A stretch of 64,000 nucleotides of DNA from Zhaonella formicivorans. Its GTDB lineage: Bacteria; Bacillota; DUOV01; Zhaonellaceae. Shown piece by piece: positions 1 through 7,405 of this stretch. The number at the start of each line of letters is the position of its first letter. Within the stretch, counting starts at the first letter, position 1. The notes under the pieces were generated by a model. It did no database searches. It saw nothing but the letters and a program-made list of their open reading frames with translations, and was not told where the DNA came from. The stretch covers positions 2,638,142-2,702,141 of the forward strand of contig NZ_CP085524.1 of assembly GCF_004353525.1 (NCBI RefSeq), in the 5' to 3' direction. The position numbers were made by a program, and so were the translations under genes.

Positions 1-100
1 CACTGCTCCGGCGCATCAAATCCAATGCTTCCGCAATGGTAGTTTGGCGGGTAATTGTAATTGGGTTTTCAGTCATCCGCGTGCGTACGTACAACTTCAT
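1..100 (-). CDS. CBS-domain protein, N-terminal fragment (cut by window edge)
   Basis: The visible 33 codons begin with ATG at 100, eight bases or fewer after a near-perfect GGGAGGAGG ribosome binding site. The peptide reads MKLYVRTRMTENPITITRQ and continues TTIAEALDLMRRSS. This is the start of a CBS domain, the form seen in AcuB-like proteins (the M-T-x-N-P-I-T-I and A-L-x-L-M pattern). CBS pairs usually bind adenosyl nucleotides and act as energy sensors. The gene follows livF by 14 bases on the same strand, so it is probably the last gene of the liv operon. The rest lies outside the window, so the full domain content is unknown. Confidence 0.75.
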   Translation of the reverse strand, partial: MKLYVRTRMTENPITITRQTTIAEALDLMRRSS

Positions 101-114
101 TCCTCCTCCCAGAC

Positions 115-819
115 TTACCCTCCCAGGTAAGCTTTTTTAATTTGCTCGCTCTCGGCAAGCTCCTTTGCCGGACCCGACGCTACAATCCGCCCTGTTTCCA
201 GGACATAGGCGCGGTTGGCAATGGATAAGGCCATATGTGCATTTTGTTCTACTAAAAGTATAGTAGTTCCTGCTTCATTTATTTCCTTGATAATCGAAAA
301 AATTTCTTTTACCAAAATCGGAGCCAAGCCCATAGAGGGCTCATCCAACAACAAGAGCTTTGGGCGCGACATCAACGCCCTGCCCATGGCCAGCATCTGC
401 TGCTCACCGCCGCTCAAGGTACCTGCCCGTTGACCAATTCTTTCTTTCAGCCGTGGAAATTTGGCAAATACCTTGTCCAGCGTATCCTTAATCCCGGCTT
501 TATCGGTGCGCAGGTAAGCACCGAGCTCCAGGTTCTCCAGCACAGTCAGGTTAGCAAAAACCCTTCTGCCTTCAGGGACTTGTGAAATGCCTTTTTTCAC
601 GATCTCCTGTGCCGGTGCGGAAGTTATTTTTTGCCCCTCAAAAAAGATTTCGCCTTTTTTGGGCCGGATTAACCCGGAAATAGTTTTGAGAGTAGTGCTT
701 TTTCCTGCTCCGTTTGCGCCAATCAGGGTTACTATCTCTCCCGAATTCACCTCCAGGGATAGTCCTTTTAAAGCGTGGATGGCCCCATAATAAACATCTA
801 CATTTTCAATCTTTAACAT
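115..819 (-). CDS. livF: Branched-chain amino-acid ABC transporter ATP-binding protein LivF
   Basis: One of the two ATPases that power uptake of leucine, isoleucine and valine (or related amides/urea) by the Liv-type transporter on the cytoplasmic face of the membrane. Walker A is GANGAGKS, the signature is LSGGEQQ and Walker B is LLLLDEP. The 234-residue length from ATG at 819 and the phrase EGRRVFANLTVLENL are typical of LivF. The open frame extends upstream to 849, but AGGAGG lies just before the 819 start, so that start is preferred. The ribosome site sits inside the end of livG, with one base between the genes, implying coupled translation. Confidence 0.93.
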   Translation of the reverse strand: MLKIENVDVYYGAIHALKGLSLEVNSGEIVTLIGANGAGKSTTLKTISGLIRPKKGEIFFEGQKITSAPAQEIVKKGISQVPEGRRVFANLTVLENLELGAYLRTDKAGIKDTLDKVFAKFPRLKERIGQRAGTLSGGEQQMLAMGRALMSRPKLLLLDEPSMGLAPILVKEIFSIIKEINEAGTTILLVEQNAHMALSIANRAYVLETGRIVASGPAKELAESEQIKKAYLGG

Positions 820-820
820 C

Positions 821-1579
821 TTAAGCCTCCTCTCCCAGGTAGGCTTCAATCACCCGCGGGTTATTTTTAATCTCGTCGGGAGTGCCGTGGGCGATAATCT
901 TGCCGTAATCCAAAACGTAAATACGCTCACAGATGCCCATAACCAGGGACATATCATGCTCAATTAAGAGAATTGTAAGCCCAAACTGCTCCCTGATTTT
1001 GGCGATTAATTCCATCAGCTCATGGGTCTCATGGGGGTTCATCCCTGCAGCAGGCTCATCCAAAAGAAGAAGTTTAGGTTTGGCTGCTAGCGCCCTTACA
1101 ATCTCCAGTCTGCGCTGCTCCCCATAGGGCAGGTTTTGCGCCAATTCATGGCACTTATCTTTTAGGTTAAACATCTCCAGTAGATCCAACGCTTCCCGGG
1201 TCATTTTATCCTCACCGGAAAAAAAGGTGCCAAGGCGGAAAAGGGCGCTGGTTACAGGGTATTTACCGTGCCAGTGATAGGCAACCTTGACGTTATCAAG
1301 CACTGACAGAGAATGAAATAAACGTATATTTTGAAATGTCCTGGCAATTCCCCTGGCTGTGATTTGATATGGTTTCAAATTGAGCAGACTTTTACCCTCC
1401 AGTGTAATTTCGCCCTCAGTAGGGATATAGACTCCGGTGAGCAGGTTAAATACAGTGGTCTTGCCGGCTCCGTTAGGGCCGATTAATCCCACCAGTTCTC
1501 CCTGGTTTAACTCAAGATCCAGGTTGGAAACGGCGGCTAAACCCCCAAAAGTTTTAGTTAAGCGGTTGGTTTTTAACAC
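821..1579 (-). CDS. livG: Branched-chain amino-acid ABC transporter ATP-binding protein LivG
   Basis: The partner ATPase of LivF. It has Walker A GPNGAGKT, signature YGEQRR (the relaxed LivG form of LSGGQ) and Walker B LLLLDEPAAGMNP, followed by LLIEHDM. The LivG hallmark ARTFQNIRLFHSLSVLDNV is present near residue 80. Start is GTG at 1579, preceded by AAGGGGG. The coding start overlaps the end of livM by 26 bases, so the two are tightly coupled. Length 252 residues is normal. Substrate assignment to branched-chain amino acids is by family and could also be another amide-type substrate such as urea. Confidence 0.93.
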   Translation of the reverse strand: MLKTNRLTKTFGGLAAVSNLDLELNQGELVGLIGPNGAGKTTVFNLLTGVYIPTEGEITLEGKSLLNLKPYQITARGIARTFQNIRLFHSLSVLDNVKVAYHWHGKYPVTSALFRLGTFFSGEDKMTREALDLLEMFNLKDKCHELAQNLPYGEQRRLEIVRALAAKPKLLLLDEPAAGMNPHETHELMELIAKIREQFGLTILLIEHDMSLVMGICERIYVLDYGKIIAHGTPDEIKNNPRVIEAYLGEEA

Positions 1580-2516
1580 GCTCGCATCCCCCTTCCTTTT
1601 CCCTAAAGAGGGTTTTTAATGTAAACTCTTTGGTGCCCAGTAAGCCTTGGGGACGAAAAACCATGATGATTATGAGCAGTACCGCATAAATGATCATCCG
1701 CAAGGCACCGAAGTCAATCAACGCAGCGTTTAAACCTGTAACAGCCATGGCAGCAATAATGGACCCGGTCAAGCTCCCCAATCCTCCGAACACCACCATT
1801 ACCAGCGCATCAAAAGAACGCATAAAGGAAAAAGTTGTGGGTTGAATTAGGAAAAAATAATGGGCGTAAAGGGCGCCGGCAACACCGGCAAAAAAGGCAC
1901 CCATGCTAAATGCCATTACCTTATATTGAGTTGTATTGATCCCCATGGTTTCAGCAGCTATTTCATTATCCCGGATAGCAATGCAAGCCCGTCCGTGGGT
2001 GGAATTGATAAAATTCTTAATCATAAAAATTGTAAAGAGAGTGAAAACATAAAGCCAAGTCCAGTTAGTCAGCTTAGGGATACCGTTCATTCCCGCCGCC
2101 CCGCCTACATAATCGATATTAACTAAGAGGCCCCGAATAATTTCTCCAAAGCCTAAAGTAGCGATTGCCAGATAGTCACCTTTAAGTCGTAGGGTGGGTA
2201 AGCCGATAATAATACCTACAAGGCAAGCGGCAACAGCGCCGGCAAATACAGCCAAAATAAAGGGTTGTCCAAGTTTCAAAGTCAGAATTGCTGAAACATA
2301 AGCGCCCACTGCCATAAAGCCTGCATGTCCCAAGGCTAGCTGCCCGGTAAAACCTACGATCAGGTTTAAGCTGACGGCAGCAATAATATTGATTCCCATC
2401 AAGTACAGGTTAACCTGCTGAAACGGGTCGATTATTTCGGCAACTTCAGTAGCATAGTACACTAAGCCATATAAAGCAATTAAAACGATACCAATGAGTA
2501 AATTCTTTTGCTTCAT
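1554..2516 (-). CDS. livM: Branched-chain amino-acid ABC transporter permease LivM
   Basis: Integral membrane permease of the Liv transporter, 320 residues with about eight to ten hydrophobic segments. Family marks are the segment NLIVGFTGQLALGHAGF near residue 50, GLPTLRLKGDYLAIATLGFGEI near residue 110 and VVFGGLGSLTGSI near the C-terminus. Start ATG at 2516 follows AGGTGAAATGAG, ten bases after the livH stop. The last 26 bases overlap the start of livG. It works with LivH as a heterodimeric channel. No sign of damage. Confidence 0.93.
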   Translation of the reverse strand: MKQKNLLIGIVLIALYGLVYYATEVAEIIDPFQQVNLYLMGINIIAAVSLNLIVGFTGQLALGHAGFMAVGAYVSAILTLKLGQPFILAVFAGAVAACLVGIIIGLPTLRLKGDYLAIATLGFGEIIRGLLVNIDYVGGAAGMNGIPKLTNWTWLYVFTLFTIFMIKNFINSTHGRACIAIRDNEIAAETMGINTTQYKVMAFSMGAFFAGVAGALYAHYFFLIQPTTFSFMRSFDALVMVVFGGLGSLTGSIIAAMAVTGLNAALIDFGALRMIIYAVLLIIIMVFRPQGLLGTKEFTLKTLFREKEGGCERVKNQPLN

Positions 2517-2526
2517 CTCATTTCAC

Positions 2527-3411
2527 CTACACTTTCTCACGGGTATCTTTGCCAAGAAGTCCCGAAGGCTTAACAATTAAAATCAGGATAAGAATGCCAA
2601 AAACAACGGGATCCCGGTAATTTGTGCTCCAGTAACCGCTGACCAAAGCCTCGATAATGCCTAGCAAAAAGCCGCCAGTCATGGCGCCGGGAATGATCCC
2701 AATTCCCCCTAAGACAGCTGCCACGAATGCTTTCAAGCCGGGCATGAGCCCCATTAAGGGGTGGATGGTCTGATAATAGAGGCCTAAAAGCACTCCTGCC
2801 ACCGCAGCTAAAGAAGATCCGATGGCAAAGGTAACAGAAATCACCGAATCAGCGTTAATGCCCATCAGGAGTGCCGCATCCTTATCATAGGAAACAGCTC
2901 TCATGGCTTTACCTGTTTTAGTGTACTGCACAATATACTGGAGAAGTAGCATCATAATGATCGTCACCACCAGAATGATCAACTGGTGGCTGGTAATAGT
3001 GATTGCACCCTCTAGAAAACGGTAAGTTACCTTTGGTATTGCCTGGGGAAAAGAGCGAAAGTCGGTGCCAAAGACAAAGAGACCACCGTTTTGCAAAAAC
3101 AGGGAGACGCCGATAGCCGTGATTAAGGCAGCCAATCTTGTGGAATTGCGCAGCGGTTTATAAGCAATTCTTTCGATTAAGATACCGCATAATGCTGACA
3201 CAACCATAGCCAATATTAAGGCGGCAAAGAAATTGAAGTTTAATGCTGTAACCGCAAAGAAACCGGCATATGCGCCAATCATTAAAATTTCCCCGTGGGC
3301 AAAATTAATTAACTGAATAATTCCGTAAACCATGGTATAGCCAAGCGCTATAAGGGCATAAATGCTGCCCAAGGAGAGACCGTTTAAAAGTTGAGCAATT
3401 AATGTTTCCAT
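2527..3411 (-). CDS. livH: Branched-chain amino-acid ABC transporter permease LivH
   Basis: Second permease of the Liv transporter, 294 residues, very hydrophobic. Family marks are LNGLSLGSIYALIALGYTMVYG at the N-terminus, INFAHGEI directly after it and AAVLGGIGIIPGAMTGG near the C-terminus. Start ATG at 3411 follows GGGAGGTGCGTT. It is separated from livK by about 300 bases that contain a strong terminator and a modular repeat. Transcription of livHMGF therefore depends on read-through from livK or on a promoter inside the spacer. Confidence 0.93.
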   Translation of the reverse strand: METLIAQLLNGLSLGSIYALIALGYTMVYGIIQLINFAHGEILMIGAYAGFFAVTALNFNFFAALILAMVVSALCGILIERIAYKPLRNSTRLAALITAIGVSLFLQNGGLFVFGTDFRSFPQAIPKVTYRFLEGAITITSHQLIILVVTIIMMLLLQYIVQYTKTGKAMRAVSYDKDAALLMGINADSVISVTFAIGSSLAAVAGVLLGLYYQTIHPLMGLMPGLKAFVAAVLGGIGIIPGAMTGGFLLGIIEALVSGYWSTNYRDPVVFGILILILIVKPSGLLGKDTREKV

Positions 3412-3424
3412 AACGCACCTCCCA

Positions 3425-3660
3425 TCCTAGTTGTTACGGTTAGTCACCAGCATCGGCTTGCAGCCGCGTTCTTAGTCCTTAGTTGCATGTATGGCTTTTT
3501 TGGGACTTATAAAATCGTTAGTCAACTAATTATTATTAATTATGAAGCCAACAGTGCTGAGAGCTGATGGCTGGATGCTGAAAACTAATGACTAAAGACT
3601 CGACCGTAGGTCGCTGCCGAAGACTAAGGACTGAAGACTGGTGAATTTTTAGCCGGCTAG
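3425..3660. repeat. Dispersed modular repeat, copy at livK-livH spacer
   Basis: This gene-free stretch is built of short related modules such as TTAGTCCTTAGT, ACTAATGACTAAAGACT and ACTAAGGACTGAAGACT. It carries a core running TAGTTGCATGTATGGCTTTT and on to GGGACTTATAAAA. The same core reappears in inverted orientation near 60.2 kb. Related module strings occur at 23.46 kb and 35.05-35.29 kb. There is no open frame, and modules are not evenly spaced as in a CRISPR. Function unknown; it may be a decayed family of intergenic elements. Confidence 0.6.
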
Positions 3661-3679
3661 TCAAGTTAAATTAACTCAA

Positions 3680-3707
3680 AAAAGGGGGGACGCCCCCCCT
3701 TTTTTTT
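3680..3707 (-). terminator. Intrinsic terminator after livK
   Basis: On the minus strand an AAAAAAAGGGGGG stem pairs with CCCCCCTTTTTT around a short GCGT loop, ten bases past the livK stop. The poly-A side also makes it a possible bidirectional terminator. Its position between livK and livH fits the usual excess of binding protein over permease in such operons. Confidence 0.85.
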
Positions 3708-3717
3708 CATGCTGTCC

Positions 3718-4923
3718 TTACTTCGGAGCAATTTTGGTCTTTAATGTTTGCACGCCGTCTTTCATTTCAATAATTGCAATTTCTTTTATCGGGTTATGCT
3801 TATCATCAAAGGTTAACTTACCGGTTACTGCATCAAAGTCCTTAGTTTCTGCTAAAGCCTTTGTAATGGCTGCCGGCTCAGCTGAACCGGCCCGCTTGAT
3901 AGCATCAGCAAGTAAGTATGCAGCATCGTATCCCAGCGCGGCAAAGGAATCAGGAACTTTGTTGTACTTAGCTTTGAAAGCGTTCACGAACTTCTGGACC
4001 TTCTCGCTGGGGTCTTGAGAAGAATAGTGGTTGGTGAAATAAGTGCCGTTTAAAGCCTCAGCTCCGGCAATGGCTACTAAGTCAGGAGAATCCCAGCCGT
4101 CAGCACCCAGGAATGGAACAGTAATACCCAATTCTCTGGCTTGACTGATGATCTTGGCAACTTTTTCATAATAACCTGGAATATAGATTAATTCGGCACC
4201 GGCATTTTTAAATTTGGTTAATGTAGGTCTGAACTCCTGGTCGTCTTTACCATAACCTTCTTCAGCCACAATCTCGCCGCCGAGTTTGGTAAATTCTTCT
4301 TTAAACACTTTATACAGGCCTTTGCTGTAATCGTTAGTATTGTCGTAGTAAATAGCCACTTTCTTTACGCCCAGATCATTGTAAGCAAAGCTGGCGCCTA
4401 CAATAGCCTGGGGCGGGTCAATAAAGCATGTGCGGAAAATGTAATCCCTTGTCTTACCGCTTTGCGGATCCACGGTTACATCAGGGTTTGTAGCGGAAGT
4501 TGTTAAAACAGGAATTTGATACTGGGTTGCCACGGGGACCACGTTTAAAGTAGCACCGCTGGTAGCTGCACCTAAATGAGCAACAACTTTTTCTTGCGTA
4601 ATCAGTTTAGTGGCTACGCTTAAAGCTTCAGCCGGGTCAGATTTGTTATCAAGGATTACAGGCTCAAGCTGCTTGCCGTTAACACCACCGGCAGCATTAA
4701 TTTCATCAAATGCTAACTTGATCGCATCAACAGTGTTTGATCCGTATGTAGAAACATCACCGGAAAGTTCATAATTTACACCAATCTTAATGGTTTCCGC
4801 GCCACCTTCTTTAGAAGCTTCGCCGCCCTCATTTTTTGCTTCTTGCTTGGCACAGCCGGCTACTACCAAAACTGCAACCAGCATTACAACAAACAAAACA
4901 GCAAGCCATTTTTTCATTTTCAT
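3718..4923 (-). CDS. livK: Branched-chain amino-acid ABC transporter substrate-binding lipoprotein LivK
   Basis: Extracytoplasmic receptor of the Liv transporter, 401 residues. A lipoprotein signal (MKMKKWLAVLFVVML then a lipobox LVVAGC with the modified Cys near residue 24) anchors it to the membrane. A charged Glu/Lys/Gly linker follows. The periplasmic-binding fold is recognisable from IKIGVNYELSGDVSTYG, LVTAHLGAATSGATLNV-type residues and GYDAAYLLADA. Start ATG at 4923 follows GAGGAGGT. It heads the operon and has its own promoter about 270 bases upstream at the edge of the IS target duplication. Confidence 0.93.
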   Translation of the reverse strand: MKMKKWLAVLFVVMLVAVLVVAGCAKQEAKNEGGEASKEGGAETIKIGVNYELSGDVSTYGSNTVDAIKLAFDEINAAGGVNGKQLEPVILDNKSDPAEALSVATKLITQEKVVAHLGAATSGATLNVVPVATQYQIPVLTTSATNPDVTVDPQSGKTRDYIFRTCFIDPPQAIVGASFAYNDLGVKKVAIYYDNTNDYSKGLYKVFKEEFTKLGGEIVAEEGYGKDDQEFRPTLTKFKNAGAELIYIPGYYEKVAKIISQARELGITVPFLGADGWDSPDLVAIAGAEALNGTYFTNHYSSQDPSEKVQKFVNAFKAKYNKVPDSFAALGYDAAYLLADAIKRAGSAEPAAITKALAETKDFDAVTGKLTFDDKHNPIKEIAIIEMKDGVQTLKTKIAPK

Positions 4924-5123
4924 TTTTTCTTAGACCTCCTCAAACTATAACTTTCCTTTTACAGATACCCCTTCAGTCCCTTCTATCCTTCCTTTTCCCC
5001 CCTTAAAACATGGAGTATGAAAAACCATTAAGTGTGTTAAGATACAGATACCTGCCGTGCATCAGCAACGTAGTGCAAACCGCCTTTATATAATGCCGTA
5101 AATTTAAACTTCTACATGACATG

Positions 5124-5154
5124 AAAAAAGCAGGCCTTTGGAGCGCTAAAGCCC
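5124..5154 (-). promoter_or_regulatory. Terminator-like hairpin in the livK leader (possible attenuator)
   Basis: In the roughly 270-base leader between the predicted livK promoter and livK, the minus strand reads GGGCTTT, eight loop bases, AAAGGCCTGC and then TTTTTT. The stem has one bulged base. A U-rich hairpin inside a long leader suggests attenuation or a small regulatory leader, but I could not match it to a known riboswitch or T-box. The rest of the 4924-5200 stretch holds no gene. Confidence 0.4.
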
Positions 5155-5200
5155 TTTTCAGCATCTTCTTGCTTAAAGCAAAGCTTATCTATTATAACCA

Positions 5201-5230
5201 ATTATATAATAGGCCGAAAAGGACTGTCAA
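5201..5230 (-). promoter_or_regulatory. Predicted sigma-A promoter of the liv operon
   Basis: Minus strand TTGACA (5230-5225) and TATAAT (5206-5201) are both perfect consensus hexamers, 18 bases apart. The -35 lies within the 75-bp target duplication of the neighbouring insertion sequence. The -10 lies just outside it. This left copy therefore stays complete, while the right copy at 7.3 kb has lost the -10. Confidence 0.75.
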
Positions 5231-5281
5231 TTCTAAGAATATTCTTCCTTTAATAGGGGTATAGTATGGGGCTCAATAATT
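5207..5281. repeat. 75-bp direct repeat, left (IS target duplication)
   Basis: This segment is identical over 75 bases to 7292-7366 and directly adjoins the left end of the insertion sequence. It begins TAATAGGCCGAAAAGG and ends GGGGCTCAATAATT. Long, variable target duplications are established for the IS1634/IS1549 group, which supports a target duplication rather than an unrelated repeat. Confidence 0.92.
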
Positions 5282-5321
5282 CCGTTGTTTTACAGCACCT
5301 AAATATCAAAATTAACTTTAA

Positions 5322-5346
5322 TGCCCGAGAATTCGGGCGTTTTTTA
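5322..5346 (+). terminator. Hairpin-terminator at IS left end
   Basis: GCCCGA-GAAT-TCGGGC followed by GTTTTTT lies between the left inverted repeat and the transposase promoter. It would stop transcription entering from outside, a common protection against unwanted transposase expression. Confidence 0.7.
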
Positions 5347-5370
5347 TGTCAATATTTATGCATAATTATG

Positions 5371-5399
5371 TTGTGTATTGTCGTGTATTGCAATATAAT
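5371..5399 (+). promoter_or_regulatory. Predicted transposase promoter
   Basis: TTGTGT at 5371-5376 and a perfect TATAAT at 5394-5399 are separated by 17 bases. The expected start of transcription lies just before AGAGGTGAATTT and ATG 5418, which supports the transposase start chosen here rather than the upstream in-frame ATG at 5346. Confidence 0.65.
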
Positions 5400-5417
5400 G
5401 GGATTAGAGGTGAATTT

Positions 5418-7189
5418 ATGTATCTAAAGATAAGCATGAGTAATGGTAAACCCTATTTGTCTTTTGTCCAAGGTTACAGACAGAATGGAAAGGTAAAACA
5501 AAAAACTGTTGAGAAACTTGGCTATCTAGAAGATCTGGAAAAGAAATATTCTGATCCTATTGCTCATTTCAAGCAGGTCGCAAAGGAACGTTCTAAGAGT
5601 GAAACTTGTCAGAAAACATTAGAACTTAACCTGTCAGCCAAGCTGCCGGATCAAGCAGCATTGCGCAAAAATCTTGGTTATGTTGTGCCAAAGTCAGTGT
5701 ACTCCCTACTTGGTCTTAGGGAATATTTTCAGAAAAAGCAAAGGCTTTTGAACGTGGATTACAACCTAAACAGTATATTCAGCCTGCTTATTTTTAATCG
5801 CTTTTTATTTCCTTCATCAAAAAAGAACGCCTTTGAAACCAAAAATTTCTTCTTTGAATCCTTTGACTTTTCATTGGCTGACATTTACCGCGCCCTGGAT
5901 TACTTTGCCGCATATTCAAACGAAATCCAACGGCATCTTCATAGCCAGGTATGCGACCTTATAGGAAGAAATAACCAACTTGGATACTATGATGTCACCA
6001 ATTACTACTTTGAGATCCCCTATGAGGATGAAGATGAATACGATGAAGACGGGAACATGATTAAAAAGGGGCAAAAAAAGCGTGGTCCATCCAAAGAGCA
6101 CCGTAAAGATCCAATTATTCAGATGGGACTCCTCATGGATTCAAATGGAATCCCCATAGCCTTCAATACTTTTTCCGGTGGTGAAAGTGAAAAGCTCTCT
6201 CTCCTTCCAACAATTCGCCGTGTAAAGAAAGATTTTGCCTTGGAACGTATTATCGTTGTGGCAGACAGGGGACTCAACACTAGTGATAATACTGCATTTC
6301 TTTCTGGAAAGAACCATGATGACATGGCAGGGAATGACGGTTATGTTTATGGACAGAGTGTTCTCGGTGCTGACAAACAATTCAAAGAATGGGTATTAAA
6401 TCAGGAAGATTACTTAATTGACACAGAAGAAGATAAGGATGGAAATACCGTCTCTTTTAAGCACAAATCCCGGATTTATGCAAAAAAAATCCAATTAAAG
6501 GGGACGGATGGTAAACGTGACCGAACAATGGAAATATATCAGAAACAGATGGTTTACTATTCCGAAAAATACGCCTTAAAACAGAAAAAGATAGGGATAA
6601 GGCTATTGCCAAGGCAAAAGAGCTGATTGCCAATCCCGGCAAATATACAAGAGCTACCAGCATTGGAGCCGCCGGCTATGTAAACAATATCAAATTTTCA
6701 AAAGAAACAGGCGAAATACCTGACGGACTCATTCTTTCCCTGAACGAAGCAAAGATTAAGGAAGAAGAAAAATATGACGGATACTATTCCATTGTTACTA
6801 GTGAAAAACATTTATCTGATACAGAAATTCGGGATATTTACAAGGGGCTTTGGGAAATCGAGGAATCCTTCAAAATAATCAAGAGTGAATTCAAGGCAAG
6901 ACCTGTGTATGTTAAAAAAGATGAACATGTAGAAGCACATTTTCTGGTATGTTTTGTAGCACTTGTAATCATGAGGGTTCTTGAACAGATGTTAGAGAAA
7001 AAATATACTGTGAAACAGATTCGTAATTCCTTAATTAGCTATTCCTGCTCCTATTTGGAACAAAATTATTATCTGTTTGATTATCGAGATGATGTAATAA
7101 AATCCATTGAGTCTGTCTTTGGTTTTGACTTAAGTAAAAAAATTATGTCTCAAGCCGAGATCAAAAAAATTTTGCAATACAAAAAATAA
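5418..7189 (+). pseudogene. IS1634-family transposase, interrupted by a -1 frameshift
   Basis: DDE transposase of about 590 residues in two frames. Translation from ATG 5418 (MYLKISMSNGKPYLSF) runs to a stop at 6624-6626. The conserved sequence then continues in the -1 frame from the A5G run at 6585-6590 (QKK then DRDKAIAKAK) to 7189. The first catalytic Asp is in GYYDVTN and the second in VVADRGL. The final Glu (YKGLWEIEESFKIIKSEF) lies after the shift, so the first-frame product alone cannot be active. Either the gene is dead or the A-rich run supports programmed -1 frameshifting. A canonical slippery heptamer is not present (G AAA AAG rather than A AAA AAG), so damage is the simpler reading. 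Confidence 0.85.
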
Positions 7190-7224
7190 GCGTAAATACA
7201 CTACAATTTTATGACAAAACACAA

Positions 7225-7266
7225 AACCCGCTAACCCATGAAAACACTGGGCTAACGGGTTTTTTT
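7225..7266 (+). terminator. Terminator after transposase
   Basis: AACCCGCTAACCCA pairs with TGGGCTAACGGGTT, with a symmetric CTAA internal loop, and is followed by a run of T. It lies 36 bases past the transposase stop and inside the right end of the element. Confidence 0.85.
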
Positions 7267-7291
7267 AATCATTTTTCCTGTAAAACTCAGG

Positions 7292-7366
7292 TAATAGGCC
7301 GAAAAGGACTGTCAATTCTAAGAATATTCTTCCTTTAATAGGGGTATAGTATGGGGCTCAATAATT
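7292..7366. repeat. 75-bp direct repeat, right (IS target duplication)
   Basis: Perfect copy of 5207-5281. Compared with the left copy it is joined to the IS end instead of to the -10 hexamer of the liv promoter. Its TTGACA therefore has no partner -10 at the same spacing. Confidence 0.92.
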
Positions 7367-7405
7367 TCCCAACTTTTTCAAATGGTGCTGTAAAGCAGCA
7401 AAAAG

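Larger units (their letters stand above)
5282..7291 (+). mobile_element. IS1634-type insertion sequence, 2,010 bp
   Basis: The element is bounded by perfect 75-bp direct repeats and has imperfect terminal inverted repeats. The left end reads CCGTTGTTTTACAG and the complement of the right end reads CCTGAGTTTTACAG, matching at 11 of 14 positions. It carries one transposase gene with its own promoter, an inward-facing terminator hairpin at the left end and a strong terminator after the gene. The intact duplication and ends point to a recent insertion. Family placement is from the transposase sequence and the long duplication. Confidence 0.9.

Noticed and set aside
3425-3660. CRISPR array
   Set aside because: Repeat words vary in length and sequence, spacing is irregular and no cas genes are nearby.
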